Below, in pieces: positions 1-12,149 of a DNA stretch of 64,000 nucleotides (position 1 is its first letter; each line of letters starts with the position of its first letter). This DNA comes from Onthophagus taurus (lineage: Eukaryota > Arthropoda > Insecta > Coleoptera > Scarabaeidae), in contig NC_091976.1 in NCBI RefSeq assembly GCF_036711975.1, positions 14,756,001 to 14,820,000 of the forward strand. The letters run 5' to 3'. The notes below the pieces were generated by a model. The model saw nothing but the letters and a program-made list of their open reading frames with translations, was not told the DNA's origin and did no database searches. The translations under genes were made by a program, and so were the position numbers.

Positions 1-1900
1 TTCTTTTCTGGATAAGCGGTACATCGTGATGCTCTCTATAAAGCAGATTCGCAAATTTAAGTATGAAATCGTCGAAAACAAATAGAAAGAACCAGAAGTA
101 GTACTTCGTAGCATTACAACACGGGGTCTTCGCTGACTTTGCAATTTGCCTCCATTTGCTGTGGTCCAACATTAGTTCCTCTGGTCGTTCGATATTTAGG
201 GTCCCTAGACCCACTGGAATATTATCCCTCCACCGCATCCTCGATCTTTGTAGCGGCCGCCTTCTCAGTAAGGACTCGTCAGGGACCAACTTGACAACAC
301 GTTTGTCTTGTCTCCTAACATGGCCACTCCATCTTAATCTTTCTGACTTTACTATTTTTACTATATCTGGCTGGTTATATTGTTTTCTCTATTACTAGTA
401 CTGTTGGGTGATATTGTCCTTGATTGGTCCCTAAATCCCTCTAAGAATTCTTCTTTTGGTGATTTTTAGTCGGTTCTTATTTTGTTTCGTCATCATCTAT
501 TATCTTCATGCGATGGGAAATATTTTTCGATTTCATTACCTTTTGTGCAAACCAGCAGCGATTTCCTTACTATAAATTTGTTATCAATCACTTGTGTTAT
601 GTTGTTGCCAGTGGTGATTGTAGCTCCCAAATATTTAAACTGATAAACTAACTCAAAATTGTAATTCTATTCTGTCTCGTCGATCTGTTCTTGTTGTAAT
701 CATATATTTAGTTTTATCTCCATTGATTCGTCAGCGAACTTCTATTGCAGCAACTCCTAGTTTAATGAACTCTTCCTTGGCATCGATAGTTGTATTTCCC
801 ACTGTATATGTCACTGTATGTCTATGTCATCAGCGAAAGCTAGTATAATTCGAGGACATTGATTCTTAAAAAGGAGCGTTTTTGTGTTTGTCTTCCGTAC
901 GACACTTTGCAATACGATGTTAAAGAGGAGTTGTTGGTTGCAAAGAAGTTCGATGCTTTCCTTTAAGTAAGTCTTACTGCACTTGTGGATCCCTCTAAGG
1001 AGTCTGTTAATAAATTTTTTCCGTATACAGTTGATTCCGCTTAATTGGGACACCGGTTAATCGGGACAGCCGCTTATTTAGAACAAATTTCAAAGATTTG
1101 ATTCAAAGACTTTAATTTATGCGTACTTCGTTTTATAGGGACAGCCGCTTTATTGGGACAAAATGCCTCGGTTCCAACGTGTCCTGATTAAGCGGAATCT
1201 ACTGTATATCTATAAATAGCTGGTGCAAAGTTTGTTGTATTCCAATAATATTAGGAAAAAGACTTTATATCCTGTATAATGGATATACCTCGTAGTTTGT
1301 ACAGTCTTTTTTGTACTATTTTTTTTGGATTGGTTCTTCTTTCCATATTGGCAGATTAGCTGATAGAAAGTAAGCACCGAAGTGTCTCCTCCACTTTTAG
1401 ACATTCTGCCGATATAGTGTCGTTTCCTGGAGTTTTGTTGTTTTTTAGTTTGCGGATATCTCGTAATACTTCTTCCACTAGGGATTCGGCCATAGAACTG
1501 ACTTCATCTCCAGGTCTCTATCACTTCAGCTTCACCCAAAAGGTTGGCCTCGTCATTCCTTATTGCAGTTCCACCTCTGGTTCTGAAGCCGTTTTTCATA
1601 TTCCTTACCTCCTGGAAAAAGAGTCTATTTCTGTTTATTCTATTTGACTCTAATTCTTCGAAAATATTCTCCTCGTGTGCCCTTTTTTTGGCTCTTATAG
1701 TTTTTCTTGCTTTTTTCCAGAACTGTACTCCTGTGTATTTTCTTACTTTGTATCTTACAGCACTCGTTATCGAGCCTAGCCCCTTAGCTTTCAGATTCTC
1801 TCGTACTCGTAGTCAAACCATTTTCTCTTCTTTGTATCCTTTTCTATCATTGATTTTTTTATTGTTTGCTTCAGCACTATTTTGATTTGCTACTGATCCC
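1..1900 (-). mobile_element. Degenerate non-LTR retrotransposon (LINE), reverse transcriptase remnants
   Basis: On the minus strand, scattered pieces of a LINE reverse transcriptase run from high to low coordinates. About 1,450-1,390 reads like the start of the RT palm (NKTPGNDTISAE, cf. GPDGIP in intact elements). 840-817 encodes FADDIDI, the catalytic FADD box. 398-140 reads like the C-terminal thumb and tail, ending near IAKSAKTP. Stops and frameshifts separate the pieces, so the copy is dead. It lies upstream of a Beadex exon and so probably within a Beadex intron. The family cannot be fixed from these fragments; the FADDIDI box resembles RTE/R1-type insect LINEs. Both element borders are uncertain. 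Confidence 0.65.
1028..1204. mobile_element. pogo/Tigger-type MITE with TA target duplication
   Basis: A 177-bp inverted-repeat element is flanked by TA on each side (1026-1027 and 1205-1206). The left end begins CAGTTGATTCCGCTTAAT and the right end, read on the other strand, begins CAGTAGATTCCGCTTAAT. Further inside, GGGACAGCCGCTT occurs twice. Ends starting CAGT next to a TA duplication are typical of pogo/Tigger non-autonomous elements. It has no coding capacity and interrupts the LINE reverse transcriptase around it, so it inserted later. Confidence 0.8.
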
Positions 1901-2528
1901 AATGTAGTACTTGCTTACAATAAAGGAAAATCGCTTGTTGATCACTCAGATCAAATGTCAGTATACCAATTTACAATTAGAAAAACTGTAAAGTGGTATC
2001 GAAAAGTGGCGGTTGAGATTTTGTTGAATACTGCGTATGATAAATGTGTGGTTTATGTATAAAGGGATCAAACATACGGATATACAATGCAATGCTCGCC
2101 CTTCTCCAGCAGAATAAGTTCGAGCCGTCATGTCAAACAGAAATCACCTCATAAACTGTCTGTAAGAGGGATCCGAGCACGTAAACTGGAGTGAAATGCT
2201 ATATTATAGCATCAGGATTTTATTATCGTAGGAAAAATTTTCAAATCAGTATTTTATTACTAACAGGGTTATTTTATTTATTTGTTATTGGTCCTTTTAC
2301 GATGATGAACACTGGTTTTATAAGTACTTCTGCTTTTATTTACTCTTTATTTGCTGTTAAATTTGTAAAACTGATTCGGTAATATCGTTGATTGAAAAAA
2401 TCATCTCAGTCATATAGATCTGGTTGTTTTAGCGGAAAACTATTTGCTTGGTCATATTAGCAGAGAATTTTAGATTATTTTAGATTTGATTAGAATCTAA
2501 AACTATAATTTCTTTCTTTTTGTTGCAG

Positions 2529-3174
2529 GTTTTGTGTTGGTGATAGATTTTATTTATGTGAAAACAAAATCCTTTGCGAATATGATTACGAAGAACGATT
2601 AGTCTTTGCAAATATGGCGTACAACCCACCACCTTTAGCCCATTTAAAACGACAAACAGCTATACCACCAGTAAGTACTTTAATCTTAACACTTTTCAAC
2701 TGTTTCATTAGAAAAGTTAATTTTTTTTAAATTTTCTTGTGCATCCGGTTTCAACTTCAATTTATTTGTCCATTAGTTACGGGGGTTTCCGAAAAAGGTT
2801 CTGTGTTTTCGACCGAAACGATACGGAAATTGAACAATTATCGATTATTTTACACCAAAACCGTTTTTTTATATCTAAATTTGTAATCGAGGTTACAAAG
2901 ATACAGTTAACTGATTTTCTACGCTTTGAGAATTTATTTGTTTATTTTTTCTTAAAACAATAAATTTTGTAATAAATAATTTCTTTTTTTATAGACTCCA
3001 ATTCCAAATCAAATGATGAATGGTCATCGACCTCCCGTTCCGTCATCAAACGGCGATTTAAATAATAATATGTCGGGTTCCGGTCAACCACCCCCAAATA
3101 CAATGGCTCAACCCTTCGCAAATGCAGCCGGTCATTTAAAATCTGCCGCAATGTCTTTGGGAGCAACTAGCTGA
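2529..3174 (+). CDS. Bx: Beadex/LMO LIM-only protein, last two coding exons (3' end of gene)
   Basis: Exon 2529-2670 follows a TTTTTGTTGCAG acceptor and encodes the end of the second LIM domain: FCVGDRFYLCENKILCEYD, then YEERLVFANMAYNPP. It supplies the last zinc ligands of the LIM fold (Cys and Asp of CEYD). The donor is CCA|GTAAGT. Exon 2995-3174 follows TTTTTTTATAG and encodes a 59-residue Asn/Pro/Ser-rich tail ending LGATS, then TGA. The frame joins exactly between the exons (phase 0). LMO proteins bind Ldb/Chip and compete with Apterous-type LIM-homeodomain factors in wing and neuron patterning; this role comes from Drosophila Beadex. The first LIM domain and start codon lie left of the window. 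The long intron upstream is occupied by LINE debris. Confidence 0.88.
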
Positions 3175-3860
3175 AACTGACATTAAGTGACGATAAACTG
3201 TGATTAAGATTTAAAGTGGTGATGATTTTATGATAAGTAGTGGTTTTAATTGTGACGATTAAAATAAATTCAAAAGATCATAATAATTATAAAGAGTAGA
3301 GGAAGAAAAATTAATGCTCAAGTGTAAAAAACAAGTTGTTTCAAGTATTTAAAAAATCATGGATTAAATAGTGTTTTAAGAGATTCTTTGTGAAAAAAAA
3401 AGAAAAGGATTAAAAGTGTTTGTACATCTTCATCTTTGTAAATAGTGATCGTTAATTAAATTAACCATTCCTTATCACTTAATTATAAAATTATTTGTAA
3501 ATAGGTGAGAAAAAATGTAATTATTTCAAAAGAAAAATATTAAATTAACTTTAAGATGATATAATCTGAAACACAAAAACATGTTAAAAACATAAATAAC
3601 GAAGAACTCGTAATAGATTAATAGTGGAAAAAAATTGACTTTGTGTCAATCATCCTACAATATTCTGTATATAAATGATATCTATGGTCACCGCTCGTTA
3701 AGAAAGATTTATAAATTATTTCGTTTTAATAATCTTTTTCTCAAAAGGCGAGATAAAATAAAATTATAAATAAATAATAGGTGCCAATTCAAAAAAAAAC
3801 CTACATTTTCATTAATAATTTTTAATTTCCAACTTATACCAAATGATTTCGACCAAAGAA
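3175..3860 (+). other. Probable Beadex 3' UTR, AU-rich
   Basis: About 600 bp of very AT-rich sequence follows the Beadex stop codon, with many ATTTA-like stretches and several AATAAA-type signals, for example around 3,754-3,775. A K-box core (TGTGAT) sits at 3199-3204. In Drosophila the Beadex 3' UTR carries destabilising elements whose loss gives gain-of-function alleles. The true cleavage site cannot be fixed from sequence, so the right border is inferred. Confidence 0.55.
3852..3859 (+). promoter_or_regulatory. miR-9 8-mer seed site in Beadex 3' UTR
   Basis: ACCAAAGA is the perfect complement of the miR-9a 5' end (seed CUUUGG plus flanks). Repression of dLMO/Beadex by miR-9a is established in Drosophila wing development. 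Whether the transcript extends this far (about 680 nt past the stop) is inferred from the absence of another gene before 4,173. Confidence 0.45.
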
Positions 3861-4172
3861 ATAAACTAGTACGATGATTAAAAAATTGTTTTAATTGTCG
3901 TTACCCCAAAACAAAAACAAATACAAACATCGAATATACCTTCAATATATCCTTTGTGAACAAAATCCCATAAGCTTAACTTTTAACTCTTAAAAGAAGA
4001 GAAAGAGAAAGAGTGAGTTTACCTCCCCCTCGCTTCAATATCCCCATTATTGTTGTAAGTTCGAGTTTACAAGCTACGAAATTAAAGATCGTGCCGATAG
4101 CGGCCTCATCAAGAGGAAAGGAGATCGACTTCTTCGTCGTTTAAACGTGTTAGAACGAGAAGAGACCAGAAA

Positions 4173-4232
4173 ATGGGGGACGTGAAGCAATTTTTCTTAC
4201 GCCGCAAATCTGAAATTGCTCAATATAATAAG
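4173..4232 (+). CDS. Candidate first coding exon of an unrecognised gene
   Basis: ATG in good context (AGAAAATGG) opens 20 codons, MGDVKQFFLRRKSEIAQYNK, ending AAG|GTGGGT, a usable 5' splice site. The 170 bp upstream is GC-richer than its surroundings and includes a purine run of GAGAAAGAGAAAGAG, as expected of a 5' UTR or promoter. Downstream exons were not found; the next 9 kb is mostly transposons, so the intron would be long. MGDVK also starts DHX9-type RNA helicases, but the rest does not match them. Function unknown, and it could be spurious. Confidence 0.4.
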
Positions 4233-4797
4233 GTGGGTTATGAGTGTGTGTGTGTGTATGTAGTAAATGGACTGCGCCCCCCGAAGGATATTAATGTCTC
4301 TGGGAACATTTTGGCGTAAGATGTTTTGAACTTAAGGTTTTTATTAAATTAATCAGAGAAGTTATTAAATAAATTTCAAAAAAGTTATTTTATTACAATC
4401 TTGAACTTTCTATTTTCAGATAAAAAACATATTAACCAAAAAGACATTTGAAATAAGTCACGAATTTAATGAGTTTTTAAGAAAACATCAATTATAAGAA
4501 AAAACTTGAACGAGTTCAACTTACATGATTTATTATAATCACTTTCTGTTGGATTTTTAAGTCACAAAAATAGGCTATAATGTGTGTTTATACTTCTAAT
4601 TATTGCCTTAAATCGACAAGATTAACTTGGTAAACAACCTTTAATTTTTTTATTGCAATCTACAATTAAAGTTGTATAACAATTTTTTGAGAAAAGGTGG
4701 TTTTCTATGATAAAATGTGATAGTCTGATGAAATATTATAAAACGTAAGTACTAATGCTCAACCTACAGCATATAGGCCACAAGCAGCAAAACAATA
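4233..4797. other. AT-rich non-coding stretch
   Basis: A short (GT)n run near 4,241 is followed by AT-rich sequence with no coding signal or repeat that I recognise. It would be intronic if the exon at 4,173 is real. Confidence 0.4.
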
Positions 4798-5963
4798 CCG
4801 TAAGATGGAGTTACTTGGACACGTTTTTGGCACATTTTTTAAGATTAAAAGTGCAGAAATAAAGTTAGGGCAACAGAAACTTGTTCATCATACCAACCTA
4901 ACCTTCCGGATTATATAGCTATCGTAAAACATTGAAACGTTATACAAACAACAAAAAAATATATAAAAAAGTGATGTCCGAATAGCCCCGTTGTTGGGGC
5001 TTCTTGGACACTAAACTTCGTTTTAGGGACAATCTCTTACTTTACATGTCAGATGGTCAAATTCCTCTGAAAATGTAACTGAAGCATTAAGGAATGTATT
5101 TTTATGTCAATATTATTAGTATTTTTTTATTGAATTAAACATTAAAAAATAATAAATAAATTTTAACAAAACTGTATTTATTTCTTCTTACAAGTGTTTC
5201 AAAAAAATCTTGTAAAGTTAACCTTAAATTTATTTAAATCGAAATAAATGAAACAAAAATTAACGTATTTACCAACAATAAACATATTAAAAACAAAAAA
5301 CCACTGTTCTATAGCACAATTCAAACTTCAATTTAATTGAATCTCATTTTTCCTTCATAAATTTCTTTAATCCTGAACGAAGGAAATCTTTGTCTATTGA
5401 TGATTGCTATCATCAAAGATTTCTTCGTGTTCCGACCTGGACCGCTTGATGTTTGACGTTATTTTGATGGACAAGTTATTTCTAGCGATAAAAGAATCGA
5501 TGAAATCTGGACCTGGATTGTTCTTGAAGACCTTGACCTGTTTCCCTTGTTTATCTGTGTACTTTTTTACCGCATCTCGAATGTCGGCCTTTGTCAAGGG
5601 GAAGCCCCAATTCGCAACAACAGTCAAAGTTTCAGAAATCAGCAGCTCATCAGACTTGCTTAAAACAGTCGGATGTTCAACGGGTCTTGAATTCCTTCCA
5701 AGCATCTTCCCTACACAATGTTGTCCGAGGCACTTTGAACGTTTCTGCGGCCTTTTTCCTTAACATCCCCTTCCAAACTGCATTCAGAGCCTTTTCCAAG
5801 TCTTCCACTTTGTAATTCATGTAGGATTTTGATTTTTGAATAACAAGAAAAAAAAGCACCAGAAACAAAAACATAACCTAACCTCGCTTTCGTGTCAGAG
5901 GACTGAACACGTATGCGTTGTATCCATGTAGCCTCGGGGTGGCCAAGTAGCCCCATCTTATGG
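4798..5963 (-). mobile_element. Tigger/pogo-type DNA transposon, internally deleted
   Basis: Terminal inverted repeats match: the left end starts CCGTAAGATGGAGTTACT and the right end, on the other strand, starts CCATAAGATGGGGCTACT. Each is flanked by TA (4796-4797 and 5964-5965), the Tc1/mariner/pogo target. Related GC-rich tracts (AGCCCC with GGGGC) occur near both ends. At 1,166 bp it is about half the length of an autonomous Tigger element, and it keeps only the N-terminal DNA-binding part of its transposase. Confidence 0.8.
5394..5820 (-). pseudogene. Tigger/jerky-like transposase, N-terminal fragment
   Basis: Reading from 5820, MNYKVEDLEKALNAV resembles a psq-type helix-turn-helix (KALxAVxxGxxxxKAA, VPRTTL). 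After a frame change near 5,700 the next segment (LSKSDELLISETLTVV, then NWGFPLTKADIRDAVKKY) is the CENP-B-type HTH that precedes DDE_1 catalytic domains. The DDE domain itself is absent. The frameshift and truncation mark it as dead. It lies centrally within the TIR-bounded element at 4798-5963. Confidence 0.75.
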
Positions 5964-5984
5964 TATAATAGCTTTTATATGGCT

Positions 5985-8700
5985 CGTGAAGTGCCTCCAT
6001 GTATTCTTACACTTGGCACCTAAACCAACTTATAGTTCATCCTTGTTCCAGTTCAAAACCACGTCTCGCACCCTAGCTTCCATCTTTTCTGGTTACGCCA
6101 CTACTCATCTACTAATCCCCTGGAGTGCATGCCTCTGCCGCATCGGCTCTCCATGTTTTCTTGGGCCTTCCGTGCTTCGCCCTATTGTGTAGCACTCATT
6201 CCATAACTCTTTTCGCTCATCGGTCTGTCGCGATTCTCTTCTCACGTCCGTACCACACTGAGAGAAATAGATTGTACGAACCATCGCTAAGTACTCTATT
6301 TGCATTACATTTATGTTCGACTTATTTCTCCTGTTCACTTCGCATAATTCTGTTCCGTAGGTTTCAACACTTTCGACCAGAGTTTCATGTATTTGTATTT
6401 TGTTTCTTTTGTGTATTTTCTTACTCCAGAGAACATTATTCAGTAACTTGATTCACTAATTAGTTCGTCATTCCTCTCCCCCTGGTCTGTAATTTCAGGT
6501 ACTTCCACGTATATATAGGATGTCATATTTTTAGTAGTGACGCCCTCTACACGATAATCTTCTCCCACATCACCCACGACCAGGTATCTAGTCTTTTCCG
6601 GGTTAGTAGATATATAAGCCCATAATCCTCATATTGTAATTTTAATTTGCTCAGCATGTAATCCACGTCTAGTCTATCCTCGAAAATTATCACCTGGTCG
6701 TCAGCGAAGTGTAATGTGAAATGTTTGACTTGGTTATAGGTACTTCCATACTAGAACATTGTTTCCTCCATTTTCGTAAAGCGTCCTTTAAAGATATTTT
6801 AAAAAATATTGGGGCTATACAGCATCCTTGCTTAAGTTTTGTAGTAATTGGGAACGAGTCGAACAGATCATTTCCGATTGTTACCACGCCCATCATATTT
6901 TTATAGAGATTTTGTACAGCATTCACATATACTTTCCTAACTCTGTGGTTATTCATAGCACCCCACAGATTTCCAAGGAACACACTGTCATATGCTTTTT
7001 CCAGCTCTATAAACACAAGACTCACATTGTGTTCATATTGTGCGCCGGTTTCTTGTGTTTGTTATGAGTGAAGATACTATGGATATACGACCTACAAGTC
7101 CTGAAGCCGTATTGATGTTCTTCATCACGTTTTCAATTCGCTGTTTAATGAAGCTACCATACACCCTAGAGATCGTACTAATTACACTTATCTCTCGGAA
7201 ATTCGAACATATTTTTCTATCCCCTTTCTTATAAATATTACTACATACGCAATAGTCTATTTTTTGGTCCTATCCTCTTAGGAAGTTATTAAATATATGC
7301 GCTAGTAACTCAGCTAGTTGTTCAGCTGCTTCTTTTAGTAATTCCGTAGGTATATTTACCGGTCCGAGTGATTTTTCGTTCTTCATCCTTGTTATCGCGC
7401 TTCTTACTTCGCCCGCTGTTACCTCCTCTTCATCATTCAATAAGCTGTATTCCTTTTCTTGACATACATTACATTCTGCAAATTCCACTCTATCTTCCTT
7501 CAACAGTGCCAGATAGTAGTACACCTAGTTCTTCATTGTGATCGTTTTTATTCTAGGTCTTTAGGTTTTTAATGATTTTTTATATTTCCCTAGTTCTAGT
7601 TGATCCCATATAATTTTCTATACGTCTACAAATTTCTTCTCACATTTCGTTCTTTTGCTTGCCAACTATTTTCTTCACTTCCTTCTTGAGAATTGCATAT
7701 TGTTCTCTATCTCTTGGATCACCTGTTGAGAGTAATTTTTAGTAGAGTTTCTTCTTTTCTATAATGTGTTCTTCCAGGTCTTCCCTCCACCATTCAGTTC
7801 TGATTTCGGTGTAGTGCTCTTTCTTAGTAATGTATTCACAGTAGGTATGTTTCTGAACCGTATCAACCTATTTATCTTTGGAATAGCATTCAAAGTCCTT
7901 CCTGAAATTACTGGATTGAAATATCTCTTGAGAAGATGATTCAGCTGTCTTTTCATCTCTGTGGTGAACTGTCTGATCGTTGTAACAAAATCTCTTCCCC
8001 ATCTCAATTTGTGTTGGATTCCAGATTGGTGTCTGATATCGGAGTTGTTAATTCTGTCCCATCTGGTCTTTCTTGAGATTGCTCTCAAAGTCATTTAAAT
8101 GCGATAGGTCATTATTTGACGGATGTAGGCCGTACTTTACTAGCCATACATATGAATTTGATCGACTTCTCAACAATTTGATTTCACAAAGCCTTTGCAG
8201 GGTCGTGAGTGCTTGAGATATGCACAACCAAGTAGAAAAATAACATGACTCGTTCGATGGACTACACATAATCAGTTGGTGTAGAACTGGTAGAACTGGT
8301 GTAGTGGCCTTTGCAGGTCATTTTCTGATTTGTCTTTATTATGCAGATTTTCTTTTGTTCCATTTTATATCCTAGGTTTAACGTTATCGTGTACTCGATT
8401 ATTTTCTCCATAAATAAGTTGAATAAAAATGGGCCACCTAGTGTGAGGATGTTTTTATTCTTCTCAGTATGTCTCCTAATCGCACTGTCAAATAATTTGG
8501 ACAAATCAACAAAGCATACGTAGGATGTGTATAAATTGGCAGAAAAGCTATACGTGACGCCATTCTTTGTTTGATTCTGAAGTGGAAATCTTAATACAAA
8601 AATGTTGTACAGCGTTTTGTATGGTTTCAGGAGACACTTAAAAGAAACGTTAATATGTGGCAACATTGTGTTTGTGTACTGTCAGATACCGTAATATTTT
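5985..8700 (-). mobile_element. Two head-to-tail degenerate LINE fragments
   Basis: On the minus strand, 8,666-8,262 reads like RT (FVDLSKLFDSA, then FLFNLFMEKIIEYT, cf. LSPLLFNLY). 8,094-7,760 reads like the RT thumb (LRAISRKTRWDRI). A second copy follows: 7,524-7,270 has a pre-RT and RT start (AGEVRSAITRMKNEKSLGPV), 7,025-6,690 has FIELEKAYDSV and KQGCCIAPIFF, and 6,338-5,990 is a thumb and C-terminal tail. The order of blocks shows two partial copies in the same orientation rather than one element. Stops and frameshifts are frequent; neither is functional. Confidence 0.7.
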
Positions 8701-9068
8701 TTAAAATTCAATCTACGAATACATTTTCTCGTCATTTCATCGTAAAATACTGTTAATGACTTCTAATTGACAAAACTGTAAACGAAATTCTAGTATGTTG
8801 TCAAGTGTGTTTTTCGTGTTAATTAACATATGTTAAAAACAATCTTTAAAACCTAAATAAAATAACGTGAACAAAAAAAAATCATTTTAAAGTTTTTTCT
8901 ATACTAAATTCCAACCGTTTACATTAACAGATTTTCAAAACTAATGATTGTTTATGAACTAAATGTCCGACCTTCGCGAACCTCGTGAACAGGTACGAAG
9001 CAAAGTACAACGTTTTTGCATTAAGATTTTCACTTCAGAATGAAACGAAGAATGGCCTGTATATACTA
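8700..9068. other. AT-rich spacer without recognised content
   Basis: AT-rich sequence between LINE debris and a mariner element. I see no gene, promoter or repeat. Confidence 0.4.
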
Positions 9069-9070
9069 TA

Positions 9071-9901
9071 CCGGGTGTTTGAAAATTGTGTTCGGATATT
9101 TTGTCCACTTATAGTTCTTATCACGATAAACAAAAAAGTGTTAGAAAACCTAGGTCCTAAAAGCAGTCGTTTCGAATTTTTTTTTCGAAGAAGACAATTT
9201 CAGTGTTATTAGTGAATGAAGCGTCTTAGTCTTCAAATGTTTATTTGATTGGGAAAATACAAACAGAACATAAATACTGAACACAAAATGCTTAATGTAA
9301 ATGCTTTACATGACCTCCCTCCACTCGAAGACATGCTTGACATCTTCGTACAAAAGAATTGCGCTCTCTTTCGACAACTCCTAGAGATTGGCGAATAGTC
9401 TCACATGCGTTTTGTATTCTTTGCTGAACACCCTCCGGGTTATTAACAGGTGCTGAATACACTAATGATTTTAAGTAACCCCACGCAAAAAGTCTAGAGG
9501 ATTTAAATCAGGTGATCTAGGTGGCCAAACTATTGAACCTCCTCTTCGTATCCATGTACCATAAAAGTCAGTATTAAGAAAATTACGGACAATAATCGTA
9601 AAATGTGTAGGCGTGCCATCATGCATGAACCATATTTGTAACCTATCCTGGAGAGGTACATCTTCGAATAATATCGGTAAAGCGTTTTGCAGAAAGTCCA
9701 AATAAGTTTCACCAGTTAAGCGATTAGAAAGTAGTAACACGACTAAACGACTAGATATGCACTTTATTGAAAAGCAACGTAAAATCAACTATATCTCTGA
9801 AACAATTGATTTTAGGACCTAAGTTTACTAAGACTTTTTTGTTTATTTTGATGAGAACTATAAGTGGGTAAAATATCCGAACACAATTTTTAAACACCCG
9901 G
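9071..9901 (-). mobile_element. mariner-like element, deleted
   Basis: 831 bp with near-identical inverted ends: CCGGGTGTTTGAAAATTG at the left, and CCGGGTGTTTAAAAATTG when the right end is read in reverse. Similarity continues for about 70 bp (CGGATATTTTGTCCACTT against CGGATATTTTACCCACTT). Both ends abut TA (9069-9070 and 9902-9903), the mariner target. Only the C-terminal part of a transposase remains. Confidence 0.88.
9300..9788 (-). pseudogene. mariner transposase C-terminal fragment
   Basis: From 9,710 leftward the frame encodes ETYLDFLQNALPILFEDV, then FMHDGTPTHF, and WPPRSPDLNPLDF, the blocks holding the second and third Asp of the mariner DD(D) catalytic site. After a frame break near 9,475 the homology continues towards VNNPEGVQQRIQNACETI and VEGGHVKHL-like sequence near 9,300. 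The N-terminal HTH and first catalytic Asp are missing, so it is inactive. It lies within the TIRs 9071-9901. Confidence 0.75.
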
Positions 9902-9903
9902 TA

Positions 9904-10980
9904 TATTTGTGTTCAGATTTTCTAGCTTATTTTTTTATTACACTTTTAAACAAGTTCATTGGTGTATTTCTCTGTAATTTTCTAAGTTAATGTTTTCGAC
10001 TGGTTGAATGTAGGGACTGCTATACCGTCTGATTGGCACTGCACTCTGTTAAATAGCGGGGACAGCTTTTCTTTGGTTCTGTTCCACCAAATTTAAGCAA
10101 CTTATTATTATACACTTTATTCTTCTAACAATTTTCAATGAATTTATCGTAATCAGAGCAAGTTAGTCTTAGGGTATTTTTTATCTTGAGCAGCCATCAT
10201 TTTCTTCTCCGAGTTCCTCAGTCAGATCTTCGCTATCTTCATTTATCAGCCACCTCGCTATTTTGTAAATATTCTTTGAATTGTACTGATCATAGATTAT
10301 ATTTCTTAATTTGGTGGAGATGAATGAAAGCAAGAACGCATATTGAATCTGAGAGGCACAGGCTTTTATCTTCCTACCTAACGCCATCAAAGGAACCTCC
10401 AAGAATGTATACACACGTGTAAATAGCCTTTCCAAGAAAGTGGCAGGAAAAAGTAATCGGGTAGGATCCATTTAACAAAAACATGTAAAAAGCTACTTGT
10501 AATGTAACCTCAGTCGCAATTGCTAAATATTTTCATATTATCTAACGATAATTCTACAAAGTGTTTTAATATTCATAATGGGGAAATTTAGGAAGTAGCG
10601 GTAATTGAATGTCGCCGAGATAGATTACTGACCCAAATTGAGTACGTTTTAAATTCCATACCATTGCTTTCTATGCCTAATAGCTCATATGTGTTATACA
10701 TCCTGCCATTAAATTTCTATTTACTTGCATATACAATGTATGTACAGTGAAAGTCTTATAATCTTGTAAAAATTCGGTCTCAACATTTACGTAGATCAGT
10801 AAGTTGTGATATCTTTTTAATCTATTTTGACAATGTTAGCATTATGTTTGTGTGTATGTGTAAATGTACAGCTTGGAAAATCTATCTTGGCCGGTGAAGG
10901 TCAGATGCGCCGTAGCAAGCGGAGGACGGTACCTGCAGAGTCCATTACTCTGTTATAATTGGGAGTGAAGATTGTATACA
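9904..10980. other. Stretch without a supported gene
   Basis: An open frame of 96 codons on the minus strand (10471-10181, with an acidic tail DSEDLTEELGEE) has no recognisable motif and no supporting signals, so I do not call it a gene. Around 10,890-10,940 a short GC-richer patch occurs. Nothing else stands out. Confidence 0.35.
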
Positions 10981-10984
10981 GTAC

Positions 10985-11530
10985 TCAACAAAAGTATTAG
11001 TGTATGCATTGCAAAAATTAATAGAGATATCATCATGAAATAAAAAACAAATTAATGTAAATTTATTTAGTATTTAATATATTGAAGATCATTTCTTCGA
11101 ATCTTCAAATTTACGAGTTATGATTCTTTGGTTGCAACATTGCATAATCTTAAACAGAAACGTTAGGATAATTAATGTTAACGTATCTCAACAATTAATT
11201 GTTGAGATATACTTATAAAATAAAATGGAGTTTAAAGCAAATTTAATGAAAATTTAATGCACCATAAATAATTTCTTATTGTCCATAATCATTGTTGTTA
11301 TGACGCTCTAAATCCAACTCTGCATTGTTTGATTGTTATAGATATGAAATATAAACTTTAAAAAGTCATATCTCAAGAACGAATGGAGATATCACCATGA
11401 AATAAAGAACATTTTAAAACAAATTTTGATAAAGATTGAATGTGCCATTAATAGTTTTTTATTTTCCATAATCATCATTGTTATGATTTTTAAACCCAAC
11501 TTGGGATGTTTGATTATTCTAAACTTGAAT
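10985..11530. repeat. Diverged tandem repeat, period about 175-190 bp
   Basis: Similar blocks recur: GAGATATCATCATGAAATAA near 11,025 and GAGATATCACCATGAAATAA near 11,387; and TCCATAATCATTGTTGTTAT near 11,282 with TCCATAATCATCATTGTTAT near 11,465, each followed by an AACCCAACT/AATCCAACT-type segment. The pattern suggests two to three decayed satellite-like monomers. Borders are approximate. Confidence 0.5.
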
Positions 11531-12149
11531 TGATTTTGAATGCAATAGTAGTTGCTTCAGAATAGTATTTACCTTCAAGTCTATTACACAATTTTTAGTT
11601 CTAGTCATGCTGTATTAAAACCCATATAAATGTTTACTAACAAAACTCGATATGGTTTAACTGGCTAACTATCAATTCCTATAAACCGTCGGTGATGGTC
11701 TTTGGGAACCAGATTATCTTACTTTATTAGGTAGGATAAACTTTGAGAAGTACATAAGCTGGTCTATAAACTGTATTGTGATTGTGAAATGCGCTGGTTT
11801 TCTAGATCTTTAATTAAGACCATGGTGTATATGTCGTCCTTGTATTAATCTGGTATTCACGAGGACACAAAGTTTCCAAAATGCCAGCTTATTTTTCTCT
11901 TACAAATATTCACATCAGCTTTAGATTAGATCTACTAAGTACTCTGTGTCAAATTTGTTAAATAGGTTTACTCATATTTCATTGGAATCTGAATTGGTTT
12001 CGAAGGCGAAATTAATGTTATGAGAAGAGAGCAGTATTCACAAAAAGCTCTTCTTTTAGAGAAGTTTTTCCATTAAAAAGTATTATATGGAACTTTGAAA
12101 CAAATCAAATCAAAATATAAAATAAATTTAAAACAAGATTCTTTTATTA

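Noticed and set aside
4173-4232. Assignment of the MGDVKQFF exon to DHX9/maleless RNA helicase
   Set aside because: Only the first five residues agree; the double-stranded-RNA-binding sequence that should follow is absent.
10181-10471. 96-codon minus-strand frame as a gene
   Set aside because: No motif, no splice or promoter signals, and surrounded by transposon debris.
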